Positions 18,710 to 27,627 of a DNA stretch of 64,000 nucleotides are shown piece by piece. The notes beneath the pieces are model-generated. The model did no database searches. It was not told the origin of the DNA and was given only the letters and a program-made list of their open reading frames with translations. Where the stretch lies: the NCBI GenBank assembly GCA_927441425.1, contig CAKMKG010000023.1, positions 89,457 through 153,456 on the forward strand, given 5' to 3'. Source of the DNA: an uncultured Bacillota bacterium (lineage in GTDB: Bacteria; Bacillota; Clostridia; Peptostreptococcales; Anaerovoracaceae). How positions within the stretch are numbered: position 1 is the stretch's first letter; every line of letters begins with the position of its first letter. The translations under genes were made by a program, and so were the position numbers.

Positions 18710-20137
18710 ATGAAAAAAACGAAAATAATTTGTACTGTCGGTCCGGCCTGTGAAGATCGCAATACTTTAAAAAGTATGATGATCGCCGGTATGAATGCTG
18801 CGAGACTGAATTTTTCCCATGGAGACCATGAGGAGCAAAAGAAAAAGATTGATTTAGTCAAATCGCTACGAGAGGAATTAAACCTTCCGATCTCCATTAT
18901 ATTGGATACAAAGGGCCCGGAAATCAGAACGGGACAATTTGCTGAGCCTGAGGTTGAGCTATTTGAGGGGCAGAAGTTTATTCTGACGATGGACGATGTG
19001 ATCGGGACCAATAAAATATGTTCGGTTTCCTATAAAGGTCTGATCGAGGATGTGAAACCGGAGGACGAGATTCTCATCGATGATGGCCTCATCGGGATGA
19101 CCATCGATAAAATTGAAGGAAACAACATCATCTGTACCGTGGATAACGGGGGTATCCTTAAAAATTACAAGAGTATCAATGTCCCGGGCGTTAAGGTGAA
19201 GCTTCCTGCCATAACCGACAAGGACAAGGAGGATATCGAATTTGGCATCCGGGAGGGGATCGATTATATCGCCGCCTCCTTTGTCAGAAAAGGATCAGAT
19301 GTGGAGGAAATGAGAGCCTTCCTGAAGAATAACGGATCGGAGCAGATCAAAATCATATCGAAGATCGAGAATAAAGAGGGCGTAGACAATATTCTTGATA
19401 TCGTAGCTGCATCGGACCTCATCATGGTTGCCCGGGGCGACCTGGGGGTTGAGATTCCGGCAGAACAGGTTCCCGCTACCCAGAAAAAAATAATCAAGCT
19501 TTGCAATCTGGAGGGAAAACCGGTCATAACGGCGACACAGATGATGGATTCTATGATCCGAAATCCGAGGCCGACCAGAGCGGAAGTTGCTGACGTTGCC
19601 AATGCCATCTACGACGGCACCGACGTGATCATGCTTTCCGGCGAGACGGCATCCGGGAAATATCCGGTGGAAGCCGTAATGATGATGGTCGATATTGCGC
19701 GGGCCACGGAAGCTTCCTTGAATTATGACAATATCCTGAAGGAGAAAAACAGAGTAAAGGATTGCAGCATAACCAACGCCATCGGTCATGCCACCTGTAC
19801 CAGCGCGCAGGGTTTAAAGGCGACCGCAATCCTCACACCGACTGCAACAGGACATACGGCTCAGATTGTATCGAAGTTCAGACCAAGAGCACCGATCCTG
19901 GCTTTTACTGCAACCGAACAGGTTGCACGTCATCTATCCCTGGTCTGGGGGGTAACGCCCATTGTAAACAAAGCGGCGGATACGGAAAAGGGAGTTTTTC
20001 TAGATGCCATCAACATCGCGGTTGAGAAAGGCTGTATTGCCGATGGCGATTTGATCGTCATTACTGCAGGCGCACCGGTAGGGGTGGGAGGCATGACAAA
20101 TATGCTGCGTATCCATATTGTAGGAAATAAGATATAG
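18710..20137 (+). CDS. pyk: Pyruvate kinase
   Basis: Converts PEP and ADP to pyruvate and ATP; 475 residues. Visible motifs are TKIICTVGPA at the start, MNAARLNFSHG, LDTKGPEIRTG, the active site block IISKIENKEGVDNIL, and MVARGDLGVEIP. It lacks the extra C-terminal PEP-utiliser domain found in Bacillus and many clostridial enzymes. The ATG at 18710 follows GGGGAGAG. It ends in TAG, with a TGA four codons later. Confidence 0.95.
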   Translation: MKKTKIICTVGPACEDRNTLKSMMIAGMNAARLNFSHGDHEEQKKKIDLVKSLREELNLPISIILDTKGPEIRTGQFAEPEVELFEGQKFILTMDDVIGTNKICSVSYKGLIEDVKPEDEILIDDGLIGMTIDKIEGNNIICTVDNGGILKNYKSINVPGVKVKLPAITDKDKEDIEFGIREGIDYIAASFVRKGSDVEEMRAFLKNNGSEQIKIISKIENKEGVDNILDIVAASDLIMVARGDLGVEIPAEQVPATQKKIIKLCNLEGKPVITATQMMDSMIRNPRPTRAEVADVANAIYDGTDVIMLSGETASGKYPVEAVMMMVDIARATEASLNYDNILKEKNRVKDCSITNAIGHATCTSAQGLKATAILTPTATGHTAQIVSKFRPRAPILAFTATEQVARHLSLVWGVTPIVNKAADTEKGVFLDAINIAVEKGCIADGDLIVITAGAPVGVGGMTNMLRIHIVGNKI

Positions 20138-20182
20138 AGAACGATGGACTGATTGATATAATTATCATGTAAAACGATAAAG

Positions 20183-20221
20183 AAAAAAATGGAGGAAATA
20201 AATTTGCCCTCCATTTTTTTT
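20183..20221. terminator. Bidirectional terminator between pyk and nhaC
   Basis: AAAAAAATGGAGG (20183-20195) pairs with CCTCCATTTTTTT (20208-20220) around a 12-base loop. A T run follows on the plus strand, and the A run serves as the T run on the minus strand, so it can end both convergent transcripts. Confidence 0.88.
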
Positions 20222-20253
20222 CATATTATAATGAGTTCAGCGTATTCATTCCT

Positions 20254-21855
20254 TTAGTTACGATCGGTTGCCTCTGCCGTGACTGCTTCCGGATTAGCAG
20301 TTTCCTCAGAATGAATGGTGTCACTGCTGTATCTGTTTGCGCCAAATAGCCTGTTCAGCGTAAATACTGTGAATAGGAATAAAGCTAAGACAACGATCAT
20401 TGGTACAAACCAGTTGTCAACAAAACCTGAAATGATAAAGCCGACACAAGCCACAACCGCACATGTTACAGAATAAGGAATTTGCGTTTTGATATGATCG
20501 GTATGACGGATATTTGCCGCAGCAGACGATAAGATTGCCGTATCTGCAAGGGGAGAACAATGGTTCCCGAATCCGCCGCCGCCGATTACTGCTGCGATAC
20601 AGGCATATACACTGATATCCATTGCCAAAGCAAGGGGTACGGCAATGGGAATCATGATTGCATAGGTTCCCCATGTGGCTCCGGTTGAGAAGGTCATCAC
20701 GCATGAGAATGCGAAAATGATAAAGGCAACCAGAAAACCGGGAACATTTCCTATAAAGAGCGAAGATACATAACCTGCAGTGTCCAGTTCATCTCCAACT
20801 CCTCCGATGCTCCATGCAAAAGCCAAAAGGATTACTACAAACAGCATTGATTTGGTTCCTACCACGAAGGCCGCGATGGAATCACTGATTTTGGAAAGCC
20901 CTCTGACAGCATAAAATATGATCGCAAACAAAACCGCAATAAATACCGCGTATGTAAGGGCCAGCATGCCGTCCATATTATTAACTGCATCCATTACACT
21001 GAAGGATTCAAAATAACCGCCAGTATAAAGCATGAAGATCAATGCACATATGATCAGCAAAAGGATGGGTGCCAGCAGATCGATCGCACTGCCTTTTTTC
21101 TGCTCTATTGAAGAGAAGTCGTCATCATCAGCACCGCCACCGCTAAAGGTTTTCTCGCAAAGAGCCCCTGTTTCCATCGTCCTTTTTTCGGCTTTTGCCA
21201 TAGGACCGTAATCCAGACCCAGATAAACAACTACAATAACCATAATGATTGACAGCCACGCATAGTAATTAAAAGGAATACTCATAAGGAAAGCTTGGAA
21301 AGCGTCCTGTTCAACGCCGGCACTGGCATAGCTGTCGGCGATGAGAGAAACAATAAATGCCACCCAGCTTGAAAGAGGTACTACGAGGCAGATCCCGACA
21401 GCAGTGGAGTCGATGATATAAGAGAGTTTTTCTCTTGAAATACCAAACTTGTCACTGATTGGCCTCATGATTGCTCCGTTTGTCAGGGCATTAAAATAAT
21501 CATCGAAAAAGATGAGAAGACCGATTAACCAAGTGGTTCCTTGCGCCCCTTTCTTTGATTTGATGCGGCGCCCCAGCAGGTTGCCGAATGCGGTAGACCC
21601 TCCGGATCTGGTTAGTAGCCCAATCATGCCGCCAAGCAGTATGACGATAATCAATACCTGCATGTTCCACGGATCGGTAAGCTTAGCAAGGATGATCTCC
21701 ACCATCTTCTCAAAACCCGACAGGGGATTTCCACCAACAATGATCAGGCAGCCTGTATAAACTCCGATGAAGAGCGATAACAGGACTTCTTTAGTGGCAA
21801 TTGCAAGTACAATTGTAAGAAGAGGAGGAACGATTGCCCAAAATCCTACTTCCAT
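20254..21855 (-). CDS. Na+/H+ antiporter NhaC-family transporter
   Basis: An integral membrane protein of 533 residues with about 11-12 hydrophobic segments. The family pattern is clear: FIGVYTGCLIIVGGNP in the first third, GLLIFFDDYFNALTNG, and GGGGFGNHCSPLADTAILSSAAA near the C terminus. Members exchange Na+ for H+ or couple organic acids and amino acids (malate-lactate, arginine, tyrosine) to cations, so the substrate is open; a role beside the Na+ pump and amine genes is possible. The start at 21855 has AAAGGAGGTCG upstream. A variable polar tail (about residues 500-533) has no family meaning. Confidence 0.85.
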   Translation of the reverse strand: MEVGFWAIVPPLLTIVLAIATKEVLLSLFIGVYTGCLIIVGGNPLSGFEKMVEIILAKLTDPWNMQVLIIVILLGGMIGLLTRSGGSTAFGNLLGRRIKSKKGAQGTTWLIGLLIFFDDYFNALTNGAIMRPISDKFGISREKLSYIIDSTAVGICLVVPLSSWVAFIVSLIADSYASAGVEQDAFQAFLMSIPFNYYAWLSIIMVIVVVYLGLDYGPMAKAEKRTMETGALCEKTFSGGGADDDDFSSIEQKKGSAIDLLAPILLLIICALIFMLYTGGYFESFSVMDAVNNMDGMLALTYAVFIAVLFAIIFYAVRGLSKISDSIAAFVVGTKSMLFVVILLAFAWSIGGVGDELDTAGYVSSLFIGNVPGFLVAFIIFAFSCVMTFSTGATWGTYAIMIPIAVPLALAMDISVYACIAAVIGGGGFGNHCSPLADTAILSSAAANIRHTDHIKTQIPYSVTCAVVACVGFIISGFVDNWFVPMIVVLALFLFTVFTLNRLFGANRYSSDTIHSEETANPEAVTAEATDRN

Positions 21856-21881
21856 TTAACGACCTCCTTTAATAAAATTTA

Positions 21882-21899
21882 TGATACCTACTTGTATCA
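21882..21899. promoter_or_regulatory. Inverted repeat in the nhaC leader
   Basis: TGATAC-CTACTT-GTATCA is a perfect 6-bp dyad just downstream of the predicted nhaC start point, a position suited to a repressor. The regulator is unknown; the MerR-like gene next door is one candidate. Confidence 0.45.
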
Positions 21900-21909
21900 C
21901 TACGGGCAT

Positions 21910-21938
21910 ATTATAATCTGTCAAAATTTAGATGTAAA
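21910..21938 (-). promoter_or_regulatory. Probable sigma-A promoter of nhaC
   Basis: On the minus strand TTTACA (21938-21933) and TATAAT (21915-21910) are separated by 17 bp; transcription would begin near 21903. Confidence 0.65.
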
Positions 21939-22046
21939 TGAACAAATAATAAAAATGTTCTGAATATTCAAAAAAACTCTATGCCTACAATAAGGTTTTA
22001 TGTTATTATTTAAACGATTTTTCACGGAAAGAGGGAGAGAATACGT

Positions 22047-22907
22047 ATGGAAAAGCGAATGGACCATATCACCATCGGGATAATGGCGAAAATCAACGGG
22101 GTATCAGAGCAGACCCTAAGGCTTTATGACAAGATCAAGCTGCTCCAGCCAAGCGAAATCAATATTGATACCGGATACCGATATTACAACATCAAGCAAT
22201 GTGCACAGCTGGACATGATCCAGTATATGAAAGCGTTGGGCATGAATTTAATTCAAATTAAAGAATGCTTTGATAAAAAAGATATTAGAGAATTTAGGCA
22301 AAAACTTGAAATGCAAAAGTTGAATATTGAAAAACAAATGCTTGAAATGCATTACACAAAGCAGGCGATTGAGAGATCCATGGTGAGTTACCGGAGGTAT
22401 GAATCAGCCCCTGAAGAAAACACGGTAATTCTGGAATACATAAAGGAAAGAAGAATTTTCTGTTATGACACGAAAATTAATTGTTACAGCTATGGAATGG
22501 ACTATTATGAACACATTCTCAGGTCACTGAAAAAGAATTATGTACTTCACCACTTACCGATGTGCTACTTCTGCAATGTTGGCAGCATCATGAGAAAAGA
22601 ATATTTTCAGAAGAAGGAGCTCTGTGCCACTGAGGTCATACTCTTCGTTGAAGATGATTTCTTATCGGAAGACGGCATTGAGGTCATTCCGGAAGGTATG
22701 TATCTATGCACATACTGTTATGGTTTTAACAAAGAAGAAGAATCTTTAAAACTGCTGATGGATTACATTTCAGAGCACAATTATGAAGTAAAAGGAGATT
22801 GTATCAGTGAGATACTCATTGAGTTTCCAACCTTTAACAACTATGACAGGAATGCTTTCTTTAAGCTTCAGGTCCCTGTAAAACAAAAAAAGAAAAAAAT
22901 AATATAA
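22047..22907 (+). CDS. MerR-family transcriptional regulator
   Basis: A 286-residue regulator. Residues about 7-78 form the MerR winged helix-turn-helix (TIGIMAKINGVSEQTLRLYDKIKLLQPS, then TGYRYYNIKQ), followed by a long dimerisation helix (residues about 80-125) and an effector domain with several Cys and aromatic residues, of the BltR/BmrR layout. It lies just upstream of the aminotransferase operon and a dyad in that operon's promoter, so it is the best candidate to control it. The ligand is unknown; a polyamine or amine would make sense. Confidence 0.82.
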   Translation: MEKRMDHITIGIMAKINGVSEQTLRLYDKIKLLQPSEINIDTGYRYYNIKQCAQLDMIQYMKALGMNLIQIKECFDKKDIREFRQKLEMQKLNIEKQMLEMHYTKQAIERSMVSYRRYESAPEENTVILEYIKERRIFCYDTKINCYSYGMDYYEHILRSLKKNYVLHHLPMCYFCNVGSIMRKEYFQKKELCATEVILFVEDDFLSEDGIEVIPEGMYLCTYCYGFNKEEESLKLLMDYISEHNYEVKGDCISEILIEFPTFNNYDRNAFFKLQVPVKQKKKKII

Positions 22908-22912
22908 GTCTA

Positions 22913-22950
22913 TTGACTTTGTAATTGCTATAAGGTTTAAGATAACCTTA
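22913..22950 (+). promoter_or_regulatory. Promoter and MerR-type dyad before the aminotransferase operon
   Basis: TTGACT (22913-22918) is followed after 19 bp by TAAGAT (22938-22943), the long spacer typical of MerR-controlled promoters. A perfect dyad TAAGGTT-TAAGAT-AACCTTA (22931-22950) is centred on the -10 box rather than inside the spacer, where MerR dyads normally lie. Confidence 0.5.
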
Positions 22951-23020
22951 CCGAAAGGATTTGCAAAAATCTGCCAATCAAGCACAACGCAGCTTGTAAA
23001 GAAATGGAGGATTCAACCAA

Positions 23021-24241
23021 ATGCAATTACAAAGTGTCAACTTAACAGCGCAGCAAGTAGTCGATTTAACAAATAAGTACATGATCGAAACTTACCAGCG
23101 CTTCCCTTTCATAGCAACGAGAGCAAAAGGGATGTATCTTTATGATGAAAATGATCAACCATACCTGGACTTTTATGGCGGGATTGCGGTCAACAATGCA
23201 GGAAACTGCAATGACAAGGTTGTGGCAGCGGTGCGGGATCAGGTCGGAGAGATCATGCACACCTTTAACTATCCTTATACGATTCCGCAGGCTGTTTTGG
23301 CAGAGCTTGTGTGCAAGACATTGGGGATGGACAAAATCTTCTATCAGAATTCCGGTACGGAAGCCAATGAGGCAATGATCAAACTGGCCAGAAAGTACGG
23401 AACTGACAACTTCGGCCCAGAAAAATATCACATTATTACCGCGAAAAAAAGCTTCCATGGAAGAACATACGGAGGAATGTCCGCCACCGGACAGCCTGAT
23501 AATGCTTGTCAGCTTGGCTTTAAGCCAATGCTTCCAGGCTTTACTTATGCTGACTTCAATGATCTGGAATCATTTAAGAATGAGGTTACGGAAAACACCA
23601 TCGGCATTATGCTGGAGCCGATTCAAGGAGAAGGAGGAGTGAGACCTGCAACTCAGGAATTTATGACAGGCATCCGAAGGCTTTGTGATGAGCAAGGAAT
23701 TCTGCTGATGATTGATGAAATCCAGACAGGATGGTGTCGAACAGGCAATATCATGGGCTATATGAATTATAATATCAAGCCTGATATTGTATCTATGGCG
23801 AAGGGAATGGGAGGAGGCATGCCGATCGGCGCTATTTGTACGATAGATAGAATTGCCTCGGCCTTCAATCCCGGTGCCCATGGAACAACCTTTGGTGGAA
23901 GCCCCGTATGCTGCGCAGCGGCGTATGCCCAGATCAGTGAATTGCTGGATCATGGACTCGACAAAAATGCAAAAGAGGTAGGAGATTATTTCATGGAGAA
24001 ATTATCTGCTTTAACCCACGTTAAAGAAATCAGAGGAGTGGGTTTGATTGTCGGAGTCGAATTTGATTTCGAAGGTGCGCTTTCGATCAAGCACGGGTGC
24101 ATCGACAGAAAACTGCTGGTAACGGCAATCGGGGGGAATATCATCCGAATGATTCCGCCTTTGATTGCCTCAAAAGAAGACTGTGATAAAGCCTTTGATA
24201 TTTTGAATGCTTCTGTGGAGGAAGCCGCAGCTAACATTTAA
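23021..24241 (+). CDS. Class-III aminotransferase, acetylornithine/omega-amino type
   Basis: PLP-dependent aminotransferase of 406 residues. It shows the cofactor region NSGTEANEAMIKLARKYG, the DEIQTGWCRTG aspartate motif and the PLP lysine in SMAKGMGGGMPIGAI. The subgroup includes ArgD and GABA or 5-aminovalerate transaminases, which act on terminal amino groups. It is 44 bases upstream of a putrescine-type aminotransferase and then a CoA-acylating aldehyde dehydrogenase, and there are no arginine genes nearby, so a catabolic role is likelier than arginine synthesis. My best guess is an omega-amino acid such as 5-aminovalerate or GABA; the exact substrate cannot be read from the sequence. 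Confidence 0.8.
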   Translation: MQLQSVNLTAQQVVDLTNKYMIETYQRFPFIATRAKGMYLYDENDQPYLDFYGGIAVNNAGNCNDKVVAAVRDQVGEIMHTFNYPYTIPQAVLAELVCKTLGMDKIFYQNSGTEANEAMIKLARKYGTDNFGPEKYHIITAKKSFHGRTYGGMSATGQPDNACQLGFKPMLPGFTYADFNDLESFKNEVTENTIGIMLEPIQGEGGVRPATQEFMTGIRRLCDEQGILLMIDEIQTGWCRTGNIMGYMNYNIKPDIVSMAKGMGGGMPIGAICTIDRIASAFNPGAHGTTFGGSPVCCAAAYAQISELLDHGLDKNAKEVGDYFMEKLSALTHVKEIRGVGLIVGVEFDFEGALSIKHGCIDRKLLVTAIGGNIIRMIPPLIASKEDCDKAFDILNASVEEAAANI

Positions 24242-24285
24242 GGAAGTCCCCTTAAATTATAAGTTTAAATTGGAGGAATTTTAAA

Positions 24286-25638
24286 ATGAGGAAAAGCTTT
24301 GACGAGGTATTGAAGTATACCGAATATGCAATGAAGACAATCTCGCAAAAGTCCATGACGGATGAAGAAAAAGAAGTCTTTATCAAAGAAACCAGACACA
24401 ATTTTAATACCCATATCAATCCGGGCTTCCTGGAATACCGTAAATCTGCAGGTGCAGATGACATGGCGATGGAATGGATGGCGAACGGAGATACCTTTAC
24501 AGATTTACACGGAAATACATATATTGACTGCTTGGGAGGCTTTGGTGCATTTAATTGTGGACACAGACACCCAAAGGTAGTTGAGACTGTTGCCAATCAG
24601 CTGGCGAAACAGCCATTATCCAGCGCTGAACTCATTGATGCAAACCGTAGTCTGCTTGCAAGGATCCTGGCGGATGTTACACCGGGTGATCTACAATATA
24701 CCTTCTTTACAAGTTCGGGTACAGAGTCGGTCGAGTGTGCACTGAAAATGGCTACCCTTGCTACAGGAAGACACTATTATGTGGCATTTAAAGGTGACTT
24801 CCACGGAAAGACCCATGGAGCACTTTCCCTAACATCAAAAGAACATTTCAGAGGCCCATTCCTTCCATTGCTTCAAGGCACAAGATTTGCACCCTTCGGT
24901 GACCTGGATTACTTAACGAAGATGCTTGATACCCTGGAATTTATCGGAGAGCTTCCTGCTGCTATCGTATATGAACCGATTCAGGGAGAAGGCGGCGTCA
25001 ATATTCCACCGGATGAATGGATTCCCGGAATCAGAAAGCTCTGTGATCAATATGGAATCATGATGGTCGCCGATGAAGTTCAGGCTGGTATGGGGCGGAC
25101 CGGGTATCTGTTTGCAACGGATTATTCCAATGTCGCTCCGGATATCCTGTGTTTGGGGAAGTCTATTTCCGGCAGCGTCGTTCCGCTCAGCGCCTGTGTA
25201 TGTTCAGAGAAAGCCTTCAAGGGAATGTTCCCGGATCCTCTCCTTCACAGCACAACAACAGGCGGAAATCCCCTGGCAACTTCTGCAGGTATTGCCGCAT
25301 TCAATGTAATCCTTTCCGAAGACCTATGCGGCAGGGCTAAGAAATCCGGGGCGATCTTTATGGAGGGTCTGGAGAAACTTCATCAAAAATATCCTAAACT
25401 CCTGACTACTTATCGAGGCAGAGGATTGATGATCGCAATGGAATTCTGTGACGGAGATAAGGGCTATGAAGTGGTGTATGAAGCCTTTAACAAAAAACTT
25501 CTTCTGTCAGGCTCACTGATCAATGCCAAGACGATTCGTATCGAGCCACCGCTCAATATCACAGAGGAACATGTGAGAAGAGCGCTTGTAATACTGGATG
25601 AATCCATGGCGATTGTTTACGAAAAGCATTTTAAATAA
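24286..25638 (+). CDS. Putrescine/cadaverine aminotransferase (PatA/YgjG-like)
   Basis: A 450-residue class-III aminotransferase that closely follows Escherichia coli YgjG (PatA): HINPGFLEYRKS near residue 45, the IDCLGGFGAFNCGHRHP block, LEFIGELPAAIVYEPIQGEGG, DEVQAGMGRTG and the PLP lysine in LGKSISGS. PatA deaminates putrescine and cadaverine to the amino-aldehydes, which cyclise spontaneously. Start ATG 24286 follows TTGGAGGAAT. With the second aminotransferase and the glutaryl-CoA/glutaconyl-CoA genes downstream, cadaverine is the substrate that best fits the whole island, although putrescine is possible. Confidence 0.85.
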   Translation: MRKSFDEVLKYTEYAMKTISQKSMTDEEKEVFIKETRHNFNTHINPGFLEYRKSAGADDMAMEWMANGDTFTDLHGNTYIDCLGGFGAFNCGHRHPKVVETVANQLAKQPLSSAELIDANRSLLARILADVTPGDLQYTFFTSSGTESVECALKMATLATGRHYYVAFKGDFHGKTHGALSLTSKEHFRGPFLPLLQGTRFAPFGDLDYLTKMLDTLEFIGELPAAIVYEPIQGEGGVNIPPDEWIPGIRKLCDQYGIMMVADEVQAGMGRTGYLFATDYSNVAPDILCLGKSISGSVVPLSACVCSEKAFKGMFPDPLLHSTTTGGNPLATSAGIAAFNVILSEDLCGRAKKSGAIFMEGLEKLHQKYPKLLTTYRGRGLMIAMEFCDGDKGYEVVYEAFNKKLLLSGSLINAKTIRIEPPLNITEEHVRRALVILDESMAIVYEKHFK

Positions 25639-25718
25639 GCGGCTTTGGTTATGGCAGCCGGATATTTCTTTTGCTATAACCATGAGAATGGAACATGCAT
25701 AAAAAGGAGATGTGGAAG

Positions 25719-27083
25719 ATGGACATGATTGAATATGTATCGGAAATTATAAATAAAGGCAGAATTGCCCAGCAGGAATTTGAAGCTTATACGCAGGAGC
25801 AGGTGGATCAGGTCGTACGTGCCGTCGGGAAGGCTGTATATGACAACGGAGAGGAGCTTGCCCGTCTGGCAGTTGATGAGACAGGAATGGGTAACTATGA
25901 AGACAAGATACTGAAGAATAAGGGCAAGGCCATGGCTGTATGGAATTACCTGAAAGGGAAAAAGAGTGTTGGAATTCTTCAATATTTTGAGGAGGAAGGA
26001 ATTGTTGAGGTCGGTAAACCGATTGGTATTATCGGAGCGGTTACGCCGGTTACAAATCCTGTTATGACACCGATGCACAATGCTATGATCGCATTGAAGG
26101 GCAGAAATGCAATTGTAATCTGTCCACATCCAAGCGGGAAAGGATGTGGTGTGAAGACAGTTGAATACATAAACAGGTATTTGAAAGAGCTGGGAGCGCC
26201 GGAGAATTTGGTTCAGGTCGTCGCGGAACCTACCCTCGATATTTCCAATCTTGTAATGAAAATGACGGACGTTTGCATATCCACCGGAGGACCCGGAATG
26301 GTGAAGGTCGCTTATAGCAGCGGCAAACCGGCTTTTGGAGTAGGGGCCGGAAATAATCAGTGCCTGATCGATGAGGATGCTGATATTGTAGATGCCGTGC
26401 CTAAGATTATCAGAGGAAGAATCTATGACAATGGCGTTCTTTGCACCTGCGAGCAGAGCATTATATGCCCGGAAAGCAGATACGATGAAATCATAGCAGA
26501 GTTTGAAAAGCAGGGTGCATATTACGTTTCCGATCCGAAGGAGGTTGTTGCACTCCGAAACAAAGTATTGCCGGAAGGCGCACTCAATAAAGGTTGTGTC
26601 GGTTTGAGTGCGGTACAAATCGCAGATGCTACAGGCATTCAGGTGGATCCGGCTGTCAAGGTATTGATTGTTAAAACGGATGGGCCCGGAAAAGCAGATC
26701 CCTTTGCAAAGGAAAAGCTGTTCCCGATTTTGGCGGCTTATCGATACAAGACCTGGGAAGAGGGCGTGGCCATCGTGAATGCAAATCTGGATTATGAAGG
26801 AAAAGGACATAGTATGGTGATCCACTCCTTCAACAAGGAGCATATCGAATATGCGGCTGAAAACATTCCTGTATCCCGTTTTCTGGTCAACGGAATCGGA
26901 TCAAGCGGACTTGGCGGTGCGTATACGAACGGACTGGCACCGACAGGGACCTTGGGCTGCGGCTCATGGGGAAATAACAGCCTCAGTGAAAACCTTAACT
27001 ATAGGCATTTGATCAATATCAGCAGAATTGCCTATACAAATCCGAATGCGCATATACCGACACCAGAGGAAATCTGGGGCTAG
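25719..27083 (+). CDS. CoA-acylating aldehyde dehydrogenase (succinate/glutarate-semialdehyde type)
   Basis: A 454-residue aldehyde dehydrogenase of the CoA-acylating group (AdhE N-terminal domain, SucD, PduP). It has IIGAVTPVTNPVMTP, a catalytic Cys in the GVLCTCEQS block (about residue 243) and the GVGAGN cofactor loop. The C-terminal part contains GTLGCGSWGNNS. It would oxidise a semialdehyde to an acyl-CoA; in this context glutarate semialdehyde to glutaryl-CoA fits best, succinate semialdehyde second. Start ATG 25719 lies 9 bases after AAGGAG; earlier in-frame ATGs lack spacing. It ends the transcript at a strong terminator. Confidence 0.85.
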   Translation: MDMIEYVSEIINKGRIAQQEFEAYTQEQVDQVVRAVGKAVYDNGEELARLAVDETGMGNYEDKILKNKGKAMAVWNYLKGKKSVGILQYFEEEGIVEVGKPIGIIGAVTPVTNPVMTPMHNAMIALKGRNAIVICPHPSGKGCGVKTVEYINRYLKELGAPENLVQVVAEPTLDISNLVMKMTDVCISTGGPGMVKVAYSSGKPAFGVGAGNNQCLIDEDADIVDAVPKIIRGRIYDNGVLCTCEQSIICPESRYDEIIAEFEKQGAYYVSDPKEVVALRNKVLPEGALNKGCVGLSAVQIADATGIQVDPAVKVLIVKTDGPGKADPFAKEKLFPILAAYRYKTWEEGVAIVNANLDYEGKGHSMVIHSFNKEHIEYAAENIPVSRFLVNGIGSSGLGGAYTNGLAPTGTLGCGSWGNNSLSENLNYRHLINISRIAYTNPNAHIPTPEEIWG

Positions 27084-27110
27084 TGAAGGCGTAAATCAAT
27101 CTTAACTCAG

Positions 27111-27149
27111 TGTTGCGGCTTTTGTGAAATCAAATGCCGCAACATTTTT
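27111..27149 (+). terminator. Terminator of the aminotransferase-aldehyde dehydrogenase operon
   Basis: TGTTGCGGC (27111-27119) pairs with GCCGCAACA (27136-27144), a perfect 9-bp stem followed by TTTTT. It shows that the next gene set is a separate transcript. Confidence 0.9.
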
Positions 27150-27160
27150 AGATTCAATCT

Positions 27161-27208
27161 CCGTACAGTTGTATGGAAACCCATACAGTCACATGAGAGA
27201 CCGTACAG
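27161..27208 (+). promoter_or_regulatory. Three phased activator-site repeats (UAS)
   Basis: CCGTACAG (27161), CCATACAG (27181) and CCGTACAG (27201) recur at exactly 20-bp steps. The inverted half TGTATGG (27170-27176) makes a perfect dyad TGTATGG-AAAC-CCATACA (27170-27187). The block lies about 125-170 bp upstream of the predicted sigma-54 start, the normal distance for an enhancer-binding protein. The likely protein is the AAA+ activator at 36138. The related palindrome at 32920-32937 uses the same half-sites. Confidence 0.7.
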
Positions 27209-27304
27209 ATAAAAACACAACCGGAGGACAGATTCTAAAGCAGGAAGCCAAACAATTCAACGTCCACTTGATTTCCGATAGGCGGAGCATGGGTTTTCTA
27301 TTTA

Positions 27305-27319
27305 TGGCATGGTTCTTGC
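27305..27319 (+). promoter_or_regulatory. Sigma-54 (-24/-12) promoter
   Basis: TGGCATG-GTTC-TTGC matches the RpoN consensus TGGCAYR-N4-TTGC, with GG and GC ten bases apart. Start of transcription would be near 27331, some 67 bases before the biotin carrier gene. Together with the phased repeats and the sigma-54 activator gene downstream, this explains most of the 314-base gap 27084-27397. Confidence 0.85.
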
Positions 27320-27397
27320 GAATTACTAATATAGCTCGACTATGAATAGTCGGAGAAATAAAAATGAGAGTATACGAAAAAATAGGAGGTGCTCAAT

Positions 27398-27607
27398 ATG
27401 GCAGTATTAACCAGCGAAATGTCCGGAAAAGTTCAGGAAATCAATGTTAAGGTAGGTCAAATGATAACCGAGGATGACGAACTATTCGTCATTGAGGCTA
27501 TGAAAATGGAGAATGTAGTATACGGTGATCCCGGTGTAGTAAAAGAGATCTTTGTGAAGGTAGGAGACAAGGTGGAAGAAGACGATCCCCTAGCAGTTAT
27601 TGAATAA
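27398..27607 (+). CDS. Biotinyl carrier protein (GcdC-like, minimal)
   Basis: A 69-residue free-standing biotinyl domain. The biotinylation motif EAMKM is at residues 33-37, with Lys36 as the expected attachment site, and a [10 protein letters not shown] hairpin follows. It begins at ATG 27398, 8 bases after AGGAGG. In this cluster it should carry CO2 from the GcdA-type carboxyltransferase to the GcdB-type membrane decarboxylase. Known GcdC proteins carry a Pro/Ala-rich linker before this domain; here the linker and any N-terminal part are missing, leaving only the carrier fold. It is the first gene behind the sigma-54 promoter. Confidence 0.88.
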   Translation: MAVLTSEMSGKVQEINVKVGQMITEDDELFVIEAMKMENVVYGDPGVVKEIFVKVGDKVEEDDPLAVIE

Positions 27608-27627
27608 AAGGGAAAGGGAGAATTGAT

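Noticed and set aside
23021..24241. Acetylornithine aminotransferase for arginine synthesis
   Set aside because: Sequence allows it, but there are no other arginine genes and the gene is packed with amine catabolic genes.
27124..27345. A 73-codon plus-strand frame in the gap before the biotin carrier gene
   Set aside because: It starts inside the terminator stem, covers the activator repeats and the sigma-54 promoter, has no ribosome site and a random-looking product.
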